In this document: positions 9,752 to 11,216 of the stretch, in pieces
Layout: each line of letters opens with the position of its first letter
Numbering within the stretch: the stretch's first letter is position 1
NCBI GenBank assembly: GCA_043778205.1
Contig: JAYWGO010000166.1
Span: 1 to 11,216, forward strand
DNA: 11,216 bases
Source: JAAFIP01 sp043778205
GTDB lineage: Bacteria > Pseudomonadota > Gammaproteobacteria > Burkholderiales > Burkholderiaceae_C
Reading direction: 5' to 3'
The notes under the pieces: model-generated
Databases searched by the model: none
The model's input: only the letters and a program-made list of their open reading frames with translations
What the model was told of the DNA's origin: nothing
Program-made: the position numbers and the translations under genes

Positions 9752-10981
9752 ATGAAACGCGATGCCCTCCCCACCAAAGCTGTCTTTGACTGGCAAGACC
9801 CTTTTTTGTTGCGTGAACAGCTTACAGATGACGAGCGCGCAATACAAGAAGCGGCCCACCAGTTTTGCCAAGACAAGCTGCAAACCCGCGTGCTGATGGC
9901 CGCGCGGCACGAGAAGTTTGACCGCGAGATCATGACGGAAGCCGGCGCGATGGGCTTTTTAGGCTCCACGATTGAAGGCTACGGCTGCGCGGGGCTGAAC
10001 TACGTGTCTTACGGCTTGGTAGCCCGCGAGGTAGAGCGTGTAGACAGCGGCTACCGCAGCGCCATCAGCGTGCAAAGCTCGCTGGTAATGCACCCGATTA
10101 ACGAATACGGCAGCGAGGCACAGCGCCAAAAATACCTGCCCAAATTAGCCACTGGCGAATGGGTGGGCTGCTTTGGCCTGACCGAGCCTAACCACGGCAG
10201 CGACCCGGCCAGCATGCTCACCCGCGCCAAGCCCGCAGTACGCGATGGCGTAGACGGCTACACCGTCAATGGCGCGAAGATGTGGATTACCAACAGCCCA
10301 ATTGCCGATGTGTTTGTGGTGTGGGCCAAGCTGCAAAACGACGACGGCACCGTAGGCGGCCAAGAAGCCATTCGCGGCTTCGTGCTGGAAAAAGGCATGC
10401 CGGGCTTAACCGCCCCCAAAATCGAAGGTAAGATGAGCCTGCGTGCCAGCATTACCGGCGAGATAGTGATGGACGGCGTGTTTGTGCCAGAGGCCAACTT
10501 GCTGCCCAACGTGAGCGGCCTCAAAGGCCCGTTTGGTTGCCTGAACAAAGCGCGCTATGGCATTGCTTGGGGCGCTTTAGGTGCAGCCGAGTTTTGCTGG
10601 CAAGCGGCCCGCCAGTACACCCTAGACCGTGTGCAATTTGGCCGCCCCTTGGCGCAAAACCAGTTGATTCAAAAGAAGCTGGCCGACATGCAAACCGAGA
10701 TCACCCTGGGCCTGCAAGCCTGCCTTCGCGTAGGCCGCCTGATGGACGAAGGCAAGGCCGTGCCCGAAATGATCAGCCTGGTTAAACGCAACTCTTGCGG
10801 CAAAGCGCTGGACATTGCCCGCATGGCCCGCGATATGCACGGCGGTAATGGCATTCACGACGAATACCACGTGATTCGCCACATGGTGAACCTGGAAGCT
10901 GTCAACACCTACGAAGGCACACACGATGTGCATGCGCTCATTCTCGGTCGGGCTCAGACGGGTTTGCAGGCGTTTTACTGA
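9752..10981 (+). CDS. gcdH: Glutaryl-CoA dehydrogenase
   Basis: A 409-residue flavoenzyme of the acyl-CoA dehydrogenase family that oxidises and decarboxylates glutaryl-CoA to crotonyl-CoA, passing electrons to electron-transfer flavoprotein; it serves lysine, tryptophan and glutarate breakdown. The order is as expected: N-terminal helices with DWQDPFLLREQLTDDER, the substrate-side segment REVERVDSGYRSA (residues 92-104), FAD-binding CFGLTEPNHGSDPASM (140-155) and MWITNSP, and the C-terminal motif EAVNTYEGTHDVHALILGRA, whose E388 is the catalytic base. This last motif is nearly the same as in mammalian GCDH and separates it from other acyl-CoA dehydrogenases. ATG 9752 is preferred over the TTG six bases upstream because AAGGA lies 6 nt before it. 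No other pathway gene is in the window, and a CoA transferase or regulator neighbour, common elsewhere, is not seen. Confidence 0.95.
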   Translation: MKRDALPTKAVFDWQDPFLLREQLTDDERAIQEAAHQFCQDKLQTRVLMAARHEKFDREIMTEAGAMGFLGSTIEGYGCAGLNYVSYGLVAREVERVDSGYRSAISVQSSLVMHPINEYGSEAQRQKYLPKLATGEWVGCFGLTEPNHGSDPASMLTRAKPAVRDGVDGYTVNGAKMWITNSPIADVFVVWAKLQNDDGTVGGQEAIRGFVLEKGMPGLTAPKIEGKMSLRASITGEIVMDGVFVPEANLLPNVSGLKGPFGCLNKARYGIAWGALGAAEFCWQAARQYTLDRVQFGRPLAQNQLIQKKLADMQTEITLGLQACLRVGRLMDEGKAVPEMISLVKRNSCGKALDIARMARDMHGGNGIHDEYHVIRHMVNLEAVNTYEGTHDVHALILGRAQTGLQAFY

Positions 10982-11005
10982 TGCATTGACGATTATTTAG
11001 CCTTT

Positions 11006-11055
11006 TAGCCTTGTCGCCCAAGGAAATTCTGCATGGGCAGCTATGTATTTTATAG
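11006..11055 (-). repeat. Dispersed ~55-bp intergenic repeat, copy 6
   Basis: On the minus strand it reads ACTATAAAATACATAGCTGC, then CCATGCAGAATTTCCTTGGG, then CGACAAGGCT. It aligns with copy 5 (6346-6394); GCCCAAGGAAAT.CTGCA is shared on the plus strand. It lies 25 bp downstream of gcdH. The rest of the last 235 bases holds no gene I recognise. An open frame from TTG 11083 runs off the window end, but nothing in it is recognisable. Confidence 0.5.
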
Positions 11056-11216
11056 TTTCGTGGTTTGTTTGACTGAGGTGTTTTGAACAGCCCGTGGCAA
11101 TGCTTTTGTGCCTTGTTCAGCTTGGTCGGGCGACGGGACATGTTATTTGCAAACTTCCGCGAATCACGCGCAGGCCACCTGAGTATTTGCCCGTTTGGAA
11201 GTACGACGCGCCTTCG

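Noticed and set aside
11083..11216. Open frame from TTG running off the window end
   Set aside because: About 44 codons with no recognisable motif and no ribosome site; the opposite strand is also partly open, so coding cannot be supported.

Overview
The window looks like chromosomal DNA of a betaproteobacterium, most likely Burkholderiales/Comamonadaceae (Rhodoferax- or Acidovorax-like). The basis is protein style (GcdH, MsrA, MAPEG and LysR types), moderate GC content, and a roughly 55-bp intergenic repeat that I associate from memory with that family. No database search was possible, so the taxonomy is inference. No rRNA, tRNA or CRISPR array was seen.

Left part (1 to about 4690) is an accessory, decayed, mosaic region. 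It opens with what resembles the end of an IS21-type element (about 1-98). Next come a perfect 11-bp-arm palindrome and the 3' fragment of an ORF6N-domain gene on the minus strand. Then three kinds of material alternate on the plus strand: (a) two complete toxin-antitoxin operons, each with a PIN-domain VapC-like toxin first and a small antitoxin second (641-1310 and 2995-3671); (b) the broken 3' end of an Rhs/YD-repeat gene with its variable C-terminal domain, followed by an overlapping small membrane-anchored protein that could be its immunity partner (about 1425-2639); (c) short repeated blocks between them, some carrying recognisable YD-repeat coding sequence. A third antitoxin survives only as a C-terminal tail fused to an Rhs scrap (about 3877-3992). 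A second, frameshifted ORF6N gene without its C-terminus closes the region. I read this as an Rhs-tail cassette array in which toxin-antitoxin cassettes sit where orphan Rhs toxin/immunity cassettes would be expected.

Right part (4690-11216) is ordinary core-like sequence. A YHS-domain lipoprotein lies downstream of a 2OG-Fe(II) dioxygenase-like gene on the minus strand, probably as one operon; the dioxygenase carries an internal 18-bp minisatellite. A LysR regulator (minus) is divergent from a YciI-like protein (plus), followed by a probable membrane-protein remnant and a MAPEG-family protein. Then come a CHRD-domain lipoprotein (plus) convergent with msrA (minus), and finally gcdH, glutaryl-CoA dehydrogenase (plus), divergent from msrA. 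The last 235 bases hold one more copy of the intergenic repeat and no gene I can assign.

Most worth checking: the periodic Rhs/toxin-antitoxin cassette layout; near-consensus -10 boxes exactly 6 nt before both toxin start codons, which suggests leaderless toxin mRNAs beside Shine-Dalgarno-driven antitoxins; and the six-residue repeat inside the dioxygenase.
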